A stretch of 64,000 nt of DNA from Kaiparowitsia implicata GSE-PSE-MK54-09C (GCA_019359435.1 JAHHHI010000062.1:1-64000); one strand, 5' to 3'. Shown: positions 17,104 through 26,679, counted from the stretch's first letter. A program made the numbers and translations. The notes: a model not told the origin generated them from the sequence alone.

Positions 17104-17229
17104 TAACGTCAGTTCGGGTTAAGAGGGTTTTGGGGCATCGCGCGACGCGCGATGCCCCAAAACCCTTAATGTGCCGTGCGCGTCGCGCACGGCACATTAA
17201 GGGTTTGAGCTTATCCCGAACTCAGGTTA
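17104..17229. repeat. Double-hairpin MITE, family B, copy 1
   Basis: 126 bp bounded by imperfect 20-bp terminal inverted repeats (TAACGTCAGTTCGGGTTAAG and, at the other end, the complement of TAACCTGAGTTCGGGATAAG; 17 of 20 match). Inside are two perfect 20-bp hairpins with one-base centres at 17145 and 17183, sharing CCC. Both ends are TA, as expected for Tc1/IS630-type targets. It is identical by eye to the copy at 58229-58354. It lies 92 bp after the HerA-like gene. Confidence 0.9.
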
Positions 17230-18114
17230 CGTTACGCCCACCTACTTATAAAGCTGAAAATCAGCAATGCGACACCACGTTCGGTTATCCCGGGGGAGTA
17301 TCCGAACCTGCCTTCTATCCGAAGCTCTGATAATAAGATGAATGTTCACTGTGCATCGTTACATCAGGGCTCCGATTCAAGAGAAAATTTCTGACAAAAT
17401 CCGCACATCAAGCGGGTTGTCATACAGCGAAATTTTACACCTAGCTAACTCTAAGAAACTTAAACCTAGGTTTCCTTCTGGGTTTTCTACTAGGAATCTT
17501 GACAGTGAATATTTGCGTCTTCAGGATCAAGGCCATAGTGCAGCTGCTGTTTTTTGAGTGGCTGTATGGCTACAAAGCTGGTTGAGTCTAGCTTTGCAGA
17601 ACGCTGCCCTTCTATCCAACTTGCGGAGCCGAGCGATAGCAAGACAACTCGCATAAGGAGATTAAACTTTGGGTTCACCAGCGCTTAACACATTCATCCC
17701 TTAAGATCACCCTTCTGGATGAGTTTAGTTTCTTTACTGGAGATTAATGTTGTATTACTATAAGGAAGACGGCAAACTCATAACGACTTCGCATTTGCGC
17801 GGGTACATGTCAACTCTTTTCTATTCCTTTGTAGCATCTCGTCCGTTTTCTATTGACTTGACTGGTCTGGGTTTGACTCTATATCTCGCAGCGGATCATT
17901 CTCCCCACTTCTCTTCAGCCTTATTGTGTTAGCTTGATTCGCCGCTACATTTGCTGGTTCTTGCTATGACCTCGACTCACGATATCGACGCCAAGTCAGT
18001 CTATTTCTAGATATTGTGTTTTAGCACTCGAGTCTTGGTTTTCAGTTCTTTAGGGCGTAGGTTTCTAGCCTCGCTATATATCACAATTATTTTTCGATGG
18101 AGCCTCTGGCAATT
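17230..18114. other. Long intergenic region upstream of the sigma factor gene
   Basis: About 880 bp without a supported gene. Two short open frames (17342-17557, 17747-17932) lack ribosome binding sites and recognisable products. The AT content is higher than in the neighbouring genes. It may hold a long or multiple promoter region for the sigma gene, as is common for group 2 sigma factors, but no individual promoter can be assigned. Confidence 0.4.
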
Positions 18115-19101
18115 ATGGCAACTGCACACACTACAACGTCTAAGACAACCAAGCCCCTATTTACGGCAGACATGGTGCGTACCTATCTGCATGAAATTGG
18201 TCGCGTTCCCCTGCTGACCCATGAGCAAGAGATTGTCTATGGCAAGCAGGTGCAGCAGCTGATGGGACTATTAGAAACGCGCGATCGCCTGGCAGAAACG
18301 CTTGATCGAGCCCCTACTGAAGCAGAGTGGGCAGAGGCATCCAACCTTTCAGAGCCAATCCTCACAAAGACGGTGCGTGAGGGTCAGCGGGCAAAGCAAA
18401 AGATGATCGAAGCGAATTTGCGCTTGGTGGTGGCGATCGCCAAAAAGTACCAAAAGCGCAACCTAGAGTTTCTCGACTTGATTCAAGAAGGAACACTAGG
18501 CCTAGAGCGCGGGGTTGAAAAATTTGATCCGACCCGCGGCTACAAATTCTCGACCTATGCGTACTGGTGGATTCGTCAAGCCATTACTCGGGCGATCGCC
18601 CAGCAGGCCCGCACGATTCGCCTACCTATTCACATCACCGAAAAGCTCAACAAGATCAAGAAAGTGCAGCGGGAATTGGCTCAAACCTTGGGCCGCAGCC
18701 CCACACCTGCAGAAATCGCCCAGTCGCTAGATTTGGAGCCTGCAGAGATTCGAGACTTCTTGCTGATGGCGCGCCAACCGGTATCCCTCGACCTAAAAGT
18801 GGGCGATAACCAGGATACCGAACTGCAAGACTTGCTCGAAGACGAAACTGCATCTCCCGAAAACTACACCGTGCGTGAGTCAATGCGGCAGGATATCCAA
18901 ACCCTGCTGGCAGAACTCACCCCGCAACAGCGAGAGGTCGTAATACTGCGCTTCGGCCTAGAAGACGGCAATGAGCTGTCTCTAGCAAAAGTTGGACAAC
19001 GCATGAATATCAGCCGTGAGCGAGTGCGCCAGCTCGAGCGTCAGGCTCTCGACCACCTGCGGCGTCGCAAGGTGAATGTGAAAGGCTATCTCGCTAGCTA
19101 A
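18115..19101 (+). CDS. Group 2 RNA polymerase sigma-70 factor (SigB/SigD-like)
   Basis: 328 residues from the second in-frame ATG (MATAHTTTSK); the ATG at 18097 adds six residues and cannot be excluded. Region 1.2 appears as LFTADMVRTYLHEIGRVPLLTHEQE (about 18-42), region 2 as NLRLVVAIAKKYQKRNLEFLDLIQEG and YKFSTYAYWWIRQAI, and region 4 helix-turn-helix as LSLAKVGQRMNISRERVRQLERQAL. It lacks the long N-terminal region 1.1 of the principal sigma, so it is a non-essential stress- or nutrient-responsive group 2 factor. The sub-type (SigB, C, D or E) was not resolved. Confidence 0.93.
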   Translation: MATAHTTTSKTTKPLFTADMVRTYLHEIGRVPLLTHEQEIVYGKQVQQLMGLLETRDRLAETLDRAPTEAEWAEASNLSEPILTKTVREGQRAKQKMIEANLRLVVAIAKKYQKRNLEFLDLIQEGTLGLERGVEKFDPTRGYKFSTYAYWWIRQAITRAIAQQARTIRLPIHITEKLNKIKKVQRELAQTLGRSPTPAEIAQSLDLEPAEIRDFLLMARQPVSLDLKVGDNQDTELQDLLEDETASPENYTVRESMRQDIQTLLAELTPQQREVVILRFGLEDGNELSLAKVGQRMNISRERVRQLERQALDHLRRRKVNVKGYLAS

Positions 19102-19110
19102 CGTTTAGCC

Positions 19111-19232
19111 TAACGTCAGTTAAACCGACGTGACTTCGGCAAATTCTTAAAACCGTGCTGCCCGCAACGCGGGCAGCACGGTTTTAGGTTGTTTCAGCCC
19201 CGCACTGTGGGGCTGAAACAACGCGATTAAAC
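19111..19232. repeat. Double-hairpin repeat, family E, copy 1; likely also terminates the sigma gene
   Basis: Ten bases after the sigma stop comes TAACGTCAGTT, the same left end as family B, followed by two different hairpins: a 17-bp stem with a 3-base loop at 19149-19185 and a 14-bp stem (GTTGTTTCAGCCCC) with a 7-base loop at 19188-19222. The first is followed by TTTTAGG and can serve as a terminator. A diverged inverted copy lies at about 52024-52103. Confidence 0.7.
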
Positions 19233-19273
19233 GCACGCTACGACATGGACTTGAGGGCAAATCCTGCGCTCTA

Positions 19274-21550
19274 TCAACCCATCGGTGGGGGATTGTCGAG
19301 TAACTGCTCTGCGGACAGGGTTGTCATGTTGAAAGACTGCCATTTGGGAGTCACCAACTTAAACCGCCCAATGGCAACATCTACATTGGTATTGAAGTTA
19401 TCCCATCCGGCCTCAGGGCTAAGCCAATAGTCGGCACCCATGCCTAAAACATATTGGGCACTAGCGCGGTCATCAGGTTTAGCAGAATCATCTACAACCA
19501 AGCGGCCTTGTACGGTGGTATACACCCCAGCAATGTCGTTGGGGTCAATGGTGGCACGCGCTGCTTTGGGCCAAAAGTGGAAGTTGTAGCCATTATCTGC
19601 GATGACAGAAATGGAGCCTTCGCCTTCATCTCGCGCACCCGCTGGTTTGTTGCCGTTGTTCACATAGTCGGCTTGAAAGGCAGCTCCTTCAATTGCGGCA
19701 TCTTGCAACAGCGTCCATTGGCCGGTGGCTTTGCTCAATACATAGGTTTTAAGATCATCGAGCTGCACTCGCGAATTGGTTGCAGGGTTTCCTGCTGCTG
19801 CTTCGTATAGCTGTCCCCAAGCTGTAATCGCAGTGAAATTGTCTGGAGGGTTGTTGCCACTGCCCATGCGAGGTGCTTTGGCCCAGTCGTAATAGTCCGG
19901 CACACCAGCAGCTCGGGCTTCGTGGGGCAGCGTAGAGTCGTCGATAATTGCCTGGAGCCAGTCGCTGGGCGCAGTGGCGTCTGCTAGAGCAGGCAACGCT
20001 GGCTCGTCGGGTTCAAAAATCGACGCAGTAGGAGACGATACAGACTCAATGTCTGTGAAATCGTCTGCACTGGTATCGTAATCGGCGTTGTTAGGGATGG
20101 GGGGAGCGATCGCCCCTGAATCTGATTCCTCAGAGATTTCGTCTATCGGATCTGCGCTGACCTCTGTGGATGAATCATCGAAGACCCCAGGGGAGAGCAC
20201 ACTTGCCAACGGCGGCGGATTATCCTGCAATTGTTCTGCTGTTAACGTGGTCATCGTAAACGATTGCCAGTCCGCACTCACCTTCTTAAACCGTCCCATG
20301 GCTATACCGCCACTGGACTTAAAGTTATCCCACTGGGCTTCAGGGCTGAGCCAATAGTCGCCTCCCATGTTGAGCACATATTCTGCGGTGTGGCGATCAT
20401 CTGCTTGGGATGGGTCGTCAAGAATCAACCGCGCATCGACCTTAGTAAAAACGCCTGCAATATCGGTGGGGTTGATAGTTGCGCGAACGGCCTTAGGCCA
20501 GAAGTGGAAGGTATAGCCATCCCCCGCCATCACCGAAATTGAGCCATTCCCCTCGTCTCGCAAACCAGCAGGTTTGTTGGTGTTGTTTGCATAGTCTGTT
20601 TGGAAGGCAGCCCCTTCAATGGCAGCATCTTGCAACAGAGTCCACTGACCTGTAGCTTTACTCAGCACGTAGGTCTGAATTCCATCGAGCTGAACGCGGG
20701 TGTTAGTCGCCGAATTGCCCCCTTCTGCCTCATACAACTGCCCCCAGGCAGTCATCGCGGTAAAATTACTGGGAGGAGTGCTGCCATAGTGGGTGACCGG
20801 CCCTTGCGCCCAATCATAATAATCGGGCACCCCTGCCGGCTTTGCATCATGGGGTAATGTCGCGTCATCAATCAAGACTTGCAGCGGGTTGGGATCAAGT
20901 CCTGATGTGGATTGGACAGCCGCGTCTTGCGCATCTGCGACGTCTGCACCCATCGATTCAATCAAGGTCTCAGACAACGGTGCAGATTCTATGTCGCTAT
21001 CACTGCTGCTATTGAGGGTTTCTTCCCCATTCTGGAAATCGCTGGTCTGACCCATATCCGTTGGATCTAGCGTGCTGTTCAGCAAATTGTCGAATGAACC
21101 CGGATCTGCGGCAGTCTCTGACGGATCGTAGGACGTGCTCTTGTTTGCTAAATCAAGGATGAATTTGCTGAGGGCTAGCTTTTTGAGCTGCCGCCCCGAA
21201 GCTTGATTGAGCTCGTCGCCAGGGGCAAGGTCTCCGACGCGCGGCTCCTGTTCAGCTTGCTCGAGTGAATACTGGTTGAGGGTCGAGGCGATCGCCCGAA
21301 TATCTGACCCGGTGAGCCGGCTGAATGGATGGGGTGCGGAATCAGGTAAGGAACTGGGCAGAAGGGCGATCGCCTCTTCTAACTCTGAATTCAACACGGC
21401 TCCCAGCTTCGAAAGCTTTTGGTCTGGGGTCAAACTCCCAAAGGGCAACCCTGCATCATTCCACGGCAAAGCAGCACCAACCTGTGGCGCAAAATCACCA
21501 ATCATACAAATAACATCCTCTGAATTAGTGTGTGAGATAGTGACCTTCAT
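19274..21550 (-). CDS. Large protein with two tandem ~220-residue domains of unknown function
   Basis: 758 residues from the ATG at 21548-21550. Residues 1-140 form a non-repetitive N-terminal region; an acidic Ser/Asp linker follows. Domain 1 (about 222-444) and domain 2 (about 535-758) are clear duplicates, each opening IDD(A/S)TLPH(D/E)A, continuing GVPDYYDWA, TAWGQLYEA and YVLSKATGQWTLLQDAAIEGAA, and ending DNPPP. They look like beta-rich, Trp-rich modules that could bind carbohydrate or act on extracellular polymers. No classical signal peptide is seen. I do not recognise a characterised family. A possible small divergent gene lies upstream. Confidence 0.82.
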   Translation of the reverse strand: MKVTISHTNSEDVICMIGDFAPQVGAALPWNDAGLPFGSLTPDQKLSKLGAVLNSELEEAIALLPSSLPDSAPHPFSRLTGSDIRAIASTLNQYSLEQAEQEPRVGDLAPGDELNQASGRQLKKLALSKFILDLANKSTSYDPSETAADPGSFDNLLNSTLDPTDMGQTSDFQNGEETLNSSSDSDIESAPLSETLIESMGADVADAQDAAVQSTSGLDPNPLQVLIDDATLPHDAKPAGVPDYYDWAQGPVTHYGSTPPSNFTAMTAWGQLYEAEGGNSATNTRVQLDGIQTYVLSKATGQWTLLQDAAIEGAAFQTDYANNTNKPAGLRDEGNGSISVMAGDGYTFHFWPKAVRATINPTDIAGVFTKVDARLILDDPSQADDRHTAEYVLNMGGDYWLSPEAQWDNFKSSGGIAMGRFKKVSADWQSFTMTTLTAEQLQDNPPPLASVLSPGVFDDSSTEVSADPIDEISEESDSGAIAPPIPNNADYDTSADDFTDIESVSSPTASIFEPDEPALPALADATAPSDWLQAIIDDSTLPHEARAAGVPDYYDWAKAPRMGSGNNPPDNFTAITAWGQLYEAAAGNPATNSRVQLDDLKTYVLSKATGQWTLLQDAAIEGAAFQADYVNNGNKPAGARDEGEGSISVIADNGYNFHFWPKAARATIDPNDIAGVYTTVQGRLVVDDSAKPDDRASAQYVLGMGADYWLSPEAGWDNFNTNVDVAIGRFKLVTPKWQSFNMTTLSAEQLLDNPPPMG

Positions 21551-21769
21551 CCAGGCGTGAGGTTTAGGCGATTGCGAAGCGACCGCACTGCCTCCATATG
21601 CCTGAAGGTTGAAAACTACCCTGTGTGAAATTCGCGCACGCAATGCGTGATTGGAGCATCAATCCTCCATGAATTTCAGTTAACTCTTCACAAGGCTGCC
21701 TGGGTTACAGGACTGTTTTGTAATAGATTCTTGAGAAATCTACAAAGTTCGTTATAAATACGGAGAGGG

Positions 21770-21919
21770 ATGAAAACCGATTCTCTTGAAACAGCCTCCA
21801 AGTTAGGGGTTGCTACGATTGCACAGCAGCGTTGCACCCGATCTCGCCAGAACCCTCAACAGATTTACGCAGAATCTGGCCGCTATCCGTTTAATCACGC
21901 GGAATTTGGATTACCGTGA
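21770..21919 (+). CDS. Possible small protein, 49 residues
   Basis: An ATG at 21770 is preceded immediately by GGAGAGGG and opens a 49-codon frame (MKTDSLETASKLGVATIAQ...) to TGA 21917-21919. There is no recognisable domain, and part of the region resembles decayed family E repeat sequence (GCTTCAG...GGCTGAAACAGC at 21932-21967 lies just beyond). The good Shine-Dalgarno is the only support. Confidence 0.25.
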   Translation: MKTDSLETASKLGVATIAQQRCTRSRQNPQQIYAESGRYPFNHAEFGLP

Positions 21920-22114
21920 GTTCTGATAGCGTTGCTTCAGATCCCCATCGCAAGGCTGAAACAGCACTATGCTGACCTCATTGGAGGCAGCATGGTTCAA
22001 GAATTTGCCGAACTGACGTTAGATCGATTAGACACTATAGTCTTCGGCTCTTGCGTGTTTTTATACACACAGTACATTGCGGTTAGGGTCGCAAAGAGCA
22101 CCGTCTTCAGAGAT

Positions 22115-22239
22115 TAACGTCAGTTCGGGTGAAAAGGGTGTTGGGGCATCGCGCGACGCGCGATGCCCCAACACCCTTAATGTGCCGTACGCGTCGCGCA
22201 CGGCACATTAAGGGTTTGAGCTTATCCCAAACTCAAGTG
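22115..22239. repeat. Double-hairpin MITE, family B, copy 2
   Basis: The same organisation as copy 1, with substitutions: GAAAAGGGTGTTGGGG replaces GTTAAGAGGGTTTTGGGG, and the matching arm has compensating changes (CCCCAACACCC), so the hairpin is kept. The second hairpin has one unpaired position (CCGTACGCG against CGCGCACGG). The right end is decayed (CAAGTGA). It lies 74 bp past the SemiSWEET stop codon, in a 760-bp spacer that is otherwise without clear genes. Confidence 0.88.
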
Positions 22240-22312
22240 AGATTAGTGTCTGACGAAGAGACTAGGCGACTCTCGCGTGGCGATACCGATTTAAAACTTG
22301 TTTTGGCCCACA

Positions 22313-22567
22313 TCAAGCATATTTCAGCTTGAAATAGAGAATCGGCACTGTCAGCCCTAGCGTAATGCCGTTCGCCACCACAACGGGCGACGACTCAATC
22401 AATAACCCATAGAAAAACCACAGCGCGACCCCAGCAATAAAGGTGGTCAGCCACGTTAAAGACATATCGCGTGCCGAGCGAGATTTCCAGGTTTTGATCA
22501 ATTGGGGCAAAAATGCCAGCGTCGTTAACGCACCCGCCGCAAAACCTAAGAGCGTCACCAGATCCAT
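22313..22567 (-). CDS. SemiSWEET sugar transporter
   Basis: 84 residues with three membrane helices (4-26, 38-58 and 63-82) and the PQ motif FLPQLIKTWKSRS of the MtN3/PQ-loop family. SemiSWEETs work as homodimers and carry sugars along their gradient. The family length is 80-100 residues, so the gene is complete. It lies alone, 58 bases upstream of nothing in the same operon; function in this organism (sucrose, glucose or other) cannot be read from the sequence. Confidence 0.92.
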   Translation of the reverse strand: MDLVTLLGFAAGALTTLAFLPQLIKTWKSRSARDMSLTWLTTFIAGVALWFFYGLLIESSPVVVANGITLGLTVPILYFKLKYA

Positions 22568-22706
22568 AGAGTCCCCTAAACAACATCAGTTTTGGCCGCA
22601 AGTTGTTTGAAAAATAAGTTAAGCGAGGATACTGTGCAGCATCCTCGCTCAGCTATATCCCTAAATTGAAATTGACGCTCTTATAGTGAAGCGTTAGCTG
22701 AAGGCG

Positions 22707-23309
22707 TTAATTATCAATCTCTGCCATTTCAATCACGCGTCCATCCCAATCTTTAACTAAAAAATTCAGCGGTTTTTCTCGACGAATCTTGTACTGAGTG
22801 CCGCGCAGTTGCACCCGCATCAACAAAAGCTCCATGCAGTCATGGTCAAAGCAGACATGACGCTGACGGTCTTTTTGACCCGGGGTGGCTCCTACGATAA
22901 TGTGGAGCTGGGTATTTTTCTTGAGCTGATACCACAAGCCCTCGTTCTGGGGCGATCGCATGGTTTGAGTGCCCATGGCATAGGGCGCGGAATACATCGG
23001 GTCTAACCCGCCGGTGCCCAGCGTTTGTTCATAGTTGTAGTAATAGTGCAGCGGCATGTCTGCAATTGCCAGATCCAAGACCTCTTCATAGAAGCGGCGG
23101 GCCATCTGCAAGTCTGACACCATCACGGTATAAACCTTGGGCGCACTCGAGAGGAACATCCACATGGCACCGGCATAGGCAACCAGCAGCATCACCATCA
23201 CGCCCTGGGTAGACAGAAGCCCATCCATCAAAGGCAGCGACATCATGACGGAGAAGCCGTGTGCGCCTCCATGTACCGACATCCACGATCCTAAATCTAC
23301 AGCTTTCAT
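22707..23309 (-). CDS. Membrane-anchored VOC (glyoxalase/bleomycin-resistance) family protein
   Basis: 200 residues from the ATG at 23307-23309 (five residues shorter than the longest frame). Residues about 36-54 form one hydrophobic helix (GVMVMLLVAYAGAMWMFL); the rest is a VOC fold opening PKVYTVMVSDLQMARRFYEEVLDL and containing HIIVGATPG and ending EKPLNFLVKDWDGRVIEMAEID. VOC proteins include glyoxalases, dioxygenases and resistance proteins; the expected metal ligands are not complete enough to assign a reaction. It is a single gene. Confidence 0.82.
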   Translation of the reverse strand: MKAVDLGSWMSVHGGAHGFSVMMSLPLMDGLLSTQGVMVMLLVAYAGAMWMFLSSAPKVYTVMVSDLQMARRFYEEVLDLAIADMPLHYYYNYEQTLGTGGLDPMYSAPYAMGTQTMRSPQNEGLWYQLKKNTQLHIIVGATPGQKDRQRHVCFDHDCMELLLMRVQLRGTQYKIRREKPLNFLVKDWDGRVIEMAEIDN

Positions 23310-23556
23310 GAACCGCTCAATCACATTGCTGAACTATCGAACCTTGATCGAAACCTGCTGAATCAACAACCCGTGGGTCATTGGGAGTCCCTAACTTCCT
23401 CAGTCTATCAACAACCTCCAAGGTTCATCAAAATTTAACATCGTCTATCTGCGTAACCCAGCAGCCTGTCTAGGCATTGAGAACGGATTGGAACGTATGT
23501 GTGGGGAGGTATAGGTGAAGAGGGATAGGTAGGACTCATAGTCAAGATTCGGCCAC

Positions 23557-24816
23557 TCAAGATTCGGTAGGCGCTTGCTTCAGCATAATTTCTAGACTTT
23601 GCAGAATCCCAATGCAGACCAGGATGCTGAGGGCAGAGGCGAGCCAAAATCCATGGGCGATCGCCGGGGGTTGATCCATCGCCCAGCCGCCCAGCGCTGG
23701 CCCCACAAAGTAGCCCACAGCCCAGCACAGCGAGTTCACCGACAAGTAAACGCCACGAAATGCCACAGGTGCCAACCCGACCACGAGAGAGGATGCCGAG
23801 GGCGTATAGGCCACAGTGGCGATCGCCATCACACTTAGTGCCAGCACCGCCCACCACAGGTTTCCGCTCGGAACCACCCCCGTGACCCACATCAGCACAA
23901 ACCCCAAGCTCCATAGCCCCGACGACACCATTAACGCATGGGGTTGGCTAAAGGGGCGCAACACTTTAATAATGGGCAACTGCGTCAGCACGGTCAGCAC
24001 AATATGCCAAGAAAACAACGCACTGACCGTGGCCTCGGTGAAGCCCACGCCACTGCCACTGGGCACAAACCGAGTAAAGTAGAGCGGCAGTCCACTATTG
24101 ACATGGGCCAAGTATGTAGTCAGCAGTGAGTTGACAACGGCATAGGTTAACAGGGCGCGATCGCGCAATGCCACCTTCCAGCCTTCGCTCATATCTGGAT
24201 TCAGATTTTGTGGATCTAGCGTTTCGGCGATCGCCCAATACACCACCCCAAAGAACACCACAAACGAGATCCCATCCAGCACAAACAGCGCTCGGTAAGC
24301 CCCCGTCAACGAAATCACCGCACCGCCTAGCACAACCCCCAACCCCAGGCCTACGCTGTCTCCCAAGCGGGTAATGGCAAACGCCTCATGGCGCTGATCC
24401 ACCGTCGTCAGATCCACCACCACCGCCTCAGTTGCAGGCCAATACAGCCCAATCCCCAATCCCATCAGCAAATTGCCAGTCAAAAAGATCGGAAAATCTG
24501 TGGCCACGGCAAGAAACACATCTGCCAGCGCAGACACTGCCGCAGAGACGAGTAGCGTCCACCGTCGCCCCCATCGGGGAGAATCCGCCAGCGACCCACC
24601 CACCACGCGACCCACGATCCCCGCAATAGAGCCACTGCCGATGCCTAACCCCACCGCAGTCGCCGAGAGCCCCACCTGATTCGCAAAAAAAATCGGCGCG
24701 TAGAACAGCGTAAACCCTGTCCCCAACTGCGATAGCAGCCGACCTGCAATCAAAATCCACACTCGGTAATCAAACCGAGGAAACCCATTCAACAGCCTTT
24801 TGAGAGAAAACCGCAT
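23557..24816 (-). CDS. Major facilitator superfamily transporter
   Basis: 419 residues with about 12 hydrophobic segments and MFS loop motifs such as GGSLADSPRWGRRWTL between helices 2 and 3 (motif A) and GDSVGLGLGVVLGG in helix 5 (antiporter-like motif C). This fits a drug or metabolite efflux pump of the DHA1 type. The substrate is unknown. It stands alone, 240 bp upstream of nothing in its own direction and divergent from ruvA. Confidence 0.9.
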   Translation of the reverse strand: MRFSLKRLLNGFPRFDYRVWILIAGRLLSQLGTGFTLFYAPIFFANQVGLSATAVGLGIGSGSIAGIVGRVVGGSLADSPRWGRRWTLLVSAAVSALADVFLAVATDFPIFLTGNLLMGLGIGLYWPATEAVVVDLTTVDQRHEAFAITRLGDSVGLGLGVVLGGAVISLTGAYRALFVLDGISFVVFFGVVYWAIAETLDPQNLNPDMSEGWKVALRDRALLTYAVVNSLLTTYLAHVNSGLPLYFTRFVPSGSGVGFTEATVSALFSWHIVLTVLTQLPIIKVLRPFSQPHALMVSSGLWSLGFVLMWVTGVVPSGNLWWAVLALSVMAIATVAYTPSASSLVVGLAPVAFRGVYLSVNSLCWAVGYFVGPALGGWAMDQPPAIAHGFWLASALSILVCIGILQSLEIMLKQAPTES

Positions 24817-25053
24817 GGCAATCTGAGATAGCGTAGATCTGGTGTAGCCCAGAAGCGAGTCTCATCCCAGTGGATGCCCCCGGAACTCTGAGTAGCCCTC
24901 GCATTCTACCCTGCCCCGATTTGTCCCCACCCCCGGGTTATTGATCCCCACGCGAGGTCACTACTCCGGGGGTTCCTTACAGATAAATGGCTGATCCTTG
25001 CATCCGTTACCTACATTACTCTGCACTCTAATCCCCAAGCCCCCTTAACCTTC

Positions 25054-25680
25054 ATGCTCAGCTACCTCAAAGGCACCCTCGTCGCTATTCAGAAACCCAC
25101 TGCCACCCGCATCATGGCAATTCTGGACGTGAACGGCATGGGTTACGAAATTCAAGTCGTGCCGCGCCTAGTGCAAGCCGCCCCGGGCCTAGGAGAATCG
25201 GTGCAGATTTTTACCCATCAGCAGGTGCGCGATGATCAGATCGTCCTGTTTGGATTTACTTCAATGGCAGAGCGTGACTTGTTTCGGCAATTGCTAGGGG
25301 TCAGCGGGGTGGGGCCCCAAGTGGCGATCGCCCTACTCGACACCTTGGGCTTGCAAGAGTTAGTGCAGGCCATTGTGAGCAGCAACACACGACTGCTCTC
25401 GCGCACACCCGGCGTGGGCACCAAAACTGCTGAGCGCATTGCAGTAGAACTTAAGGCTAAACTGGCAGAGTGGCGCACCACAGCAGGGCTGACCACCATT
25501 CCTGATGCCGCCCCAGTTTCCGTCGTGCAAGAAGAAGTGGAAATGATGTTGGGGGCCCTCGGCTATAGCCCAAGCGAAATTTTGCAGGCGTTGCGCGCTG
25601 TGGGCCAAGAACAGGCGATCGCCAAAACGGCTGACCCCGAAGTGTGGATTCGAGAGGCGATCGCCTGGTTGAGTCGATAG
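25054..25680 (+). CDS. ruvA: Holliday junction branch-migration protein RuvA
   Basis: 208 residues. The N-terminal OB fold opens MLSYLKGTLVAIQ; two helix-hairpin-helix motifs follow (LLGVSGVGPQVAIALL near 74-89 and RTPGVGTKTAERIAVELK near 109-126), and the C-terminal three-helix domain III (about 160-208) ends EAIAWLSR and binds RuvB. RuvA holds the four-way junction for RuvB-driven branch migration. rpsO follows after 54 bp, a common cyanobacterial neighbourhood. Confidence 0.97.
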   Translation: MLSYLKGTLVAIQKPTATRIMAILDVNGMGYEIQVVPRLVQAAPGLGESVQIFTHQQVRDDQIVLFGFTSMAERDLFRQLLGVSGVGPQVAIALLDTLGLQELVQAIVSSNTRLLSRTPGVGTKTAERIAVELKAKLAEWRTTAGLTTIPDAAPVSVVQEEVEMMLGALGYSPSEILQALRAVGQEQAIAKTADPEVWIREAIAWLSR

Positions 25681-25734
25681 GCCGTGGGGTGTTATGATAA
25701 GTGATTGTATTTTGGAGATCTTTGAGACACTGCC

Positions 25735-26004
25735 ATGCCGTTGCTGCAAGAAAAAAAGCAAGAAATTATTTCAGACTATCAAGTCCATGAAACCGACACC
25801 GGGTCGGCTGATGTTCAAGTTGCCATGCTCACCGCGCGCATTTCTCGTCTGAGTGATCATCTAAAGATCAACAAAAAAGACCATGCCTCTCGTCGGGGCC
25901 TGCTGAAAATGATTGGTCAGCGTAAGCGTCTGCTGGCCTACATCAATAAACAAGACAACGATCGCTACCGCCAACTCATTCAGCGGTTGGGCATTCGTGG
26001 TTAA
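25735..26004 (+). CDS. rpsO: 30S ribosomal protein S15
   Basis: 89 residues, the normal length. The conserved S15 core is visible: [18 protein letters not shown] (20-37), [19 protein letters not shown] and [20 protein letters not shown]15 binds the central domain of 16S rRNA early in 30S assembly. A PAM68-like gene follows after 48 bp, a conserved order in cyanobacteria. Confidence 0.98.
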   Translation: MPLLQEKKQEIISDYQVHETDTGSADVQVAMLTARISRLSDHLKINKKDHASRRGLLKMIGQRKRLLAYINKQDNDRYRQLIQRLGIRG

Positions 26005-26052
26005 TGGGGCCGCTCCGGCGAGTCTCACACCGTAATACGCATCCTTAGGTTT

Positions 26053-26562
26053 ATGGCCTCCCCTTCTCCATCCGAATCTAACAATCAATCCCCCGAGCGG
26101 GCATCAATCCCCTTTGAGCCTAAACGGCGCAAACCTGCAGAAAAGCAGCCAAAGCGCTCAGCTTCACCCTCTCGTAAAGACTCGCCTGTTCCAGGTGCTA
26201 AGTCTGCTGCATCTCCCGTAGCATCGAGATCCTCTGGCTCAGGCATCCCCGAAGTGGTGAGCAATCGCATGTTGAAGCGCATGGCGATATTTTGTGGTGC
26301 GCCAACCGCATTAGGGGTGTCCTCATTTTTTATCAGCTATTTCTTAGTTACACAGGGCATCAATTTGCCTCATGTGGCTGTGCTGCTAGTGAGTCTGGGT
26401 TGCTTTGGGCTAGGGGTCGTAGGGCTAAGCTACGGCGCGCTCTCCACATCCTGGGATGAAACTGAGACAGGCAGCTTGCTCGGCATCCCAGAGTTTCGTC
26501 TCAATGTCAGGCGAATGGTTTCAGCCTGGCGTGCGAATGGAGACAGCACGCCAGACATGTAA
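26053..26562 (+). CDS. PAM68-like photosystem II assembly protein (DUF3464)
   Basis: 169 residues. The first 75 are basic, Ser/Pro-rich and probably disordered; two membrane helices follow (about 78-98 and 108-131) with VVSNRMLKRMAIFCGAPTALGV and LSYGALSTSWDE, which are family landmarks. Plant PAM68 and its cyanobacterial homologue help early photosystem II assembly with CP47 and ribosomes. Adjacency to rpsO supports the assignment. The Met at 26053 is the only good start after rpsO. Confidence 0.9.
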   Translation: MASPSPSESNNQSPERASIPFEPKRRKPAEKQPKRSASPSRKDSPVPGAKSAASPVASRSSGSGIPEVVSNRMLKRMAIFCGAPTALGVSSFFISYFLVTQGINLPHVAVLLVSLGCFGLGVVGLSYGALSTSWDETETGSLLGIPEFRLNVRRMVSAWRANGDSTPDM

Positions 26563-26679
26563 TGAGCAAACTCTCGGTGCATTAACGCTAGCCCTACAGC
26601 GCTCAGTCGTAGAATGGTCTAGTCTGAGGCTTTTGGGTTTATTAGCTGTGTTCTTTTGAGGATTTAGCAGGATTTAGAC

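Noticed and set aside
17104-17229. Family B double hairpin as a CRISPR-like or tRNA-like unit
   Set aside because: There is only one unit per site, with no spacers and no tRNA features; terminal inverted repeats indicate a mobile repeat.
17342-17932. Two short plus-strand frames upstream of the sigma gene
   Set aside because: No Shine-Dalgarno, no recognisable protein pattern, and a base composition unlike neighbouring genes.
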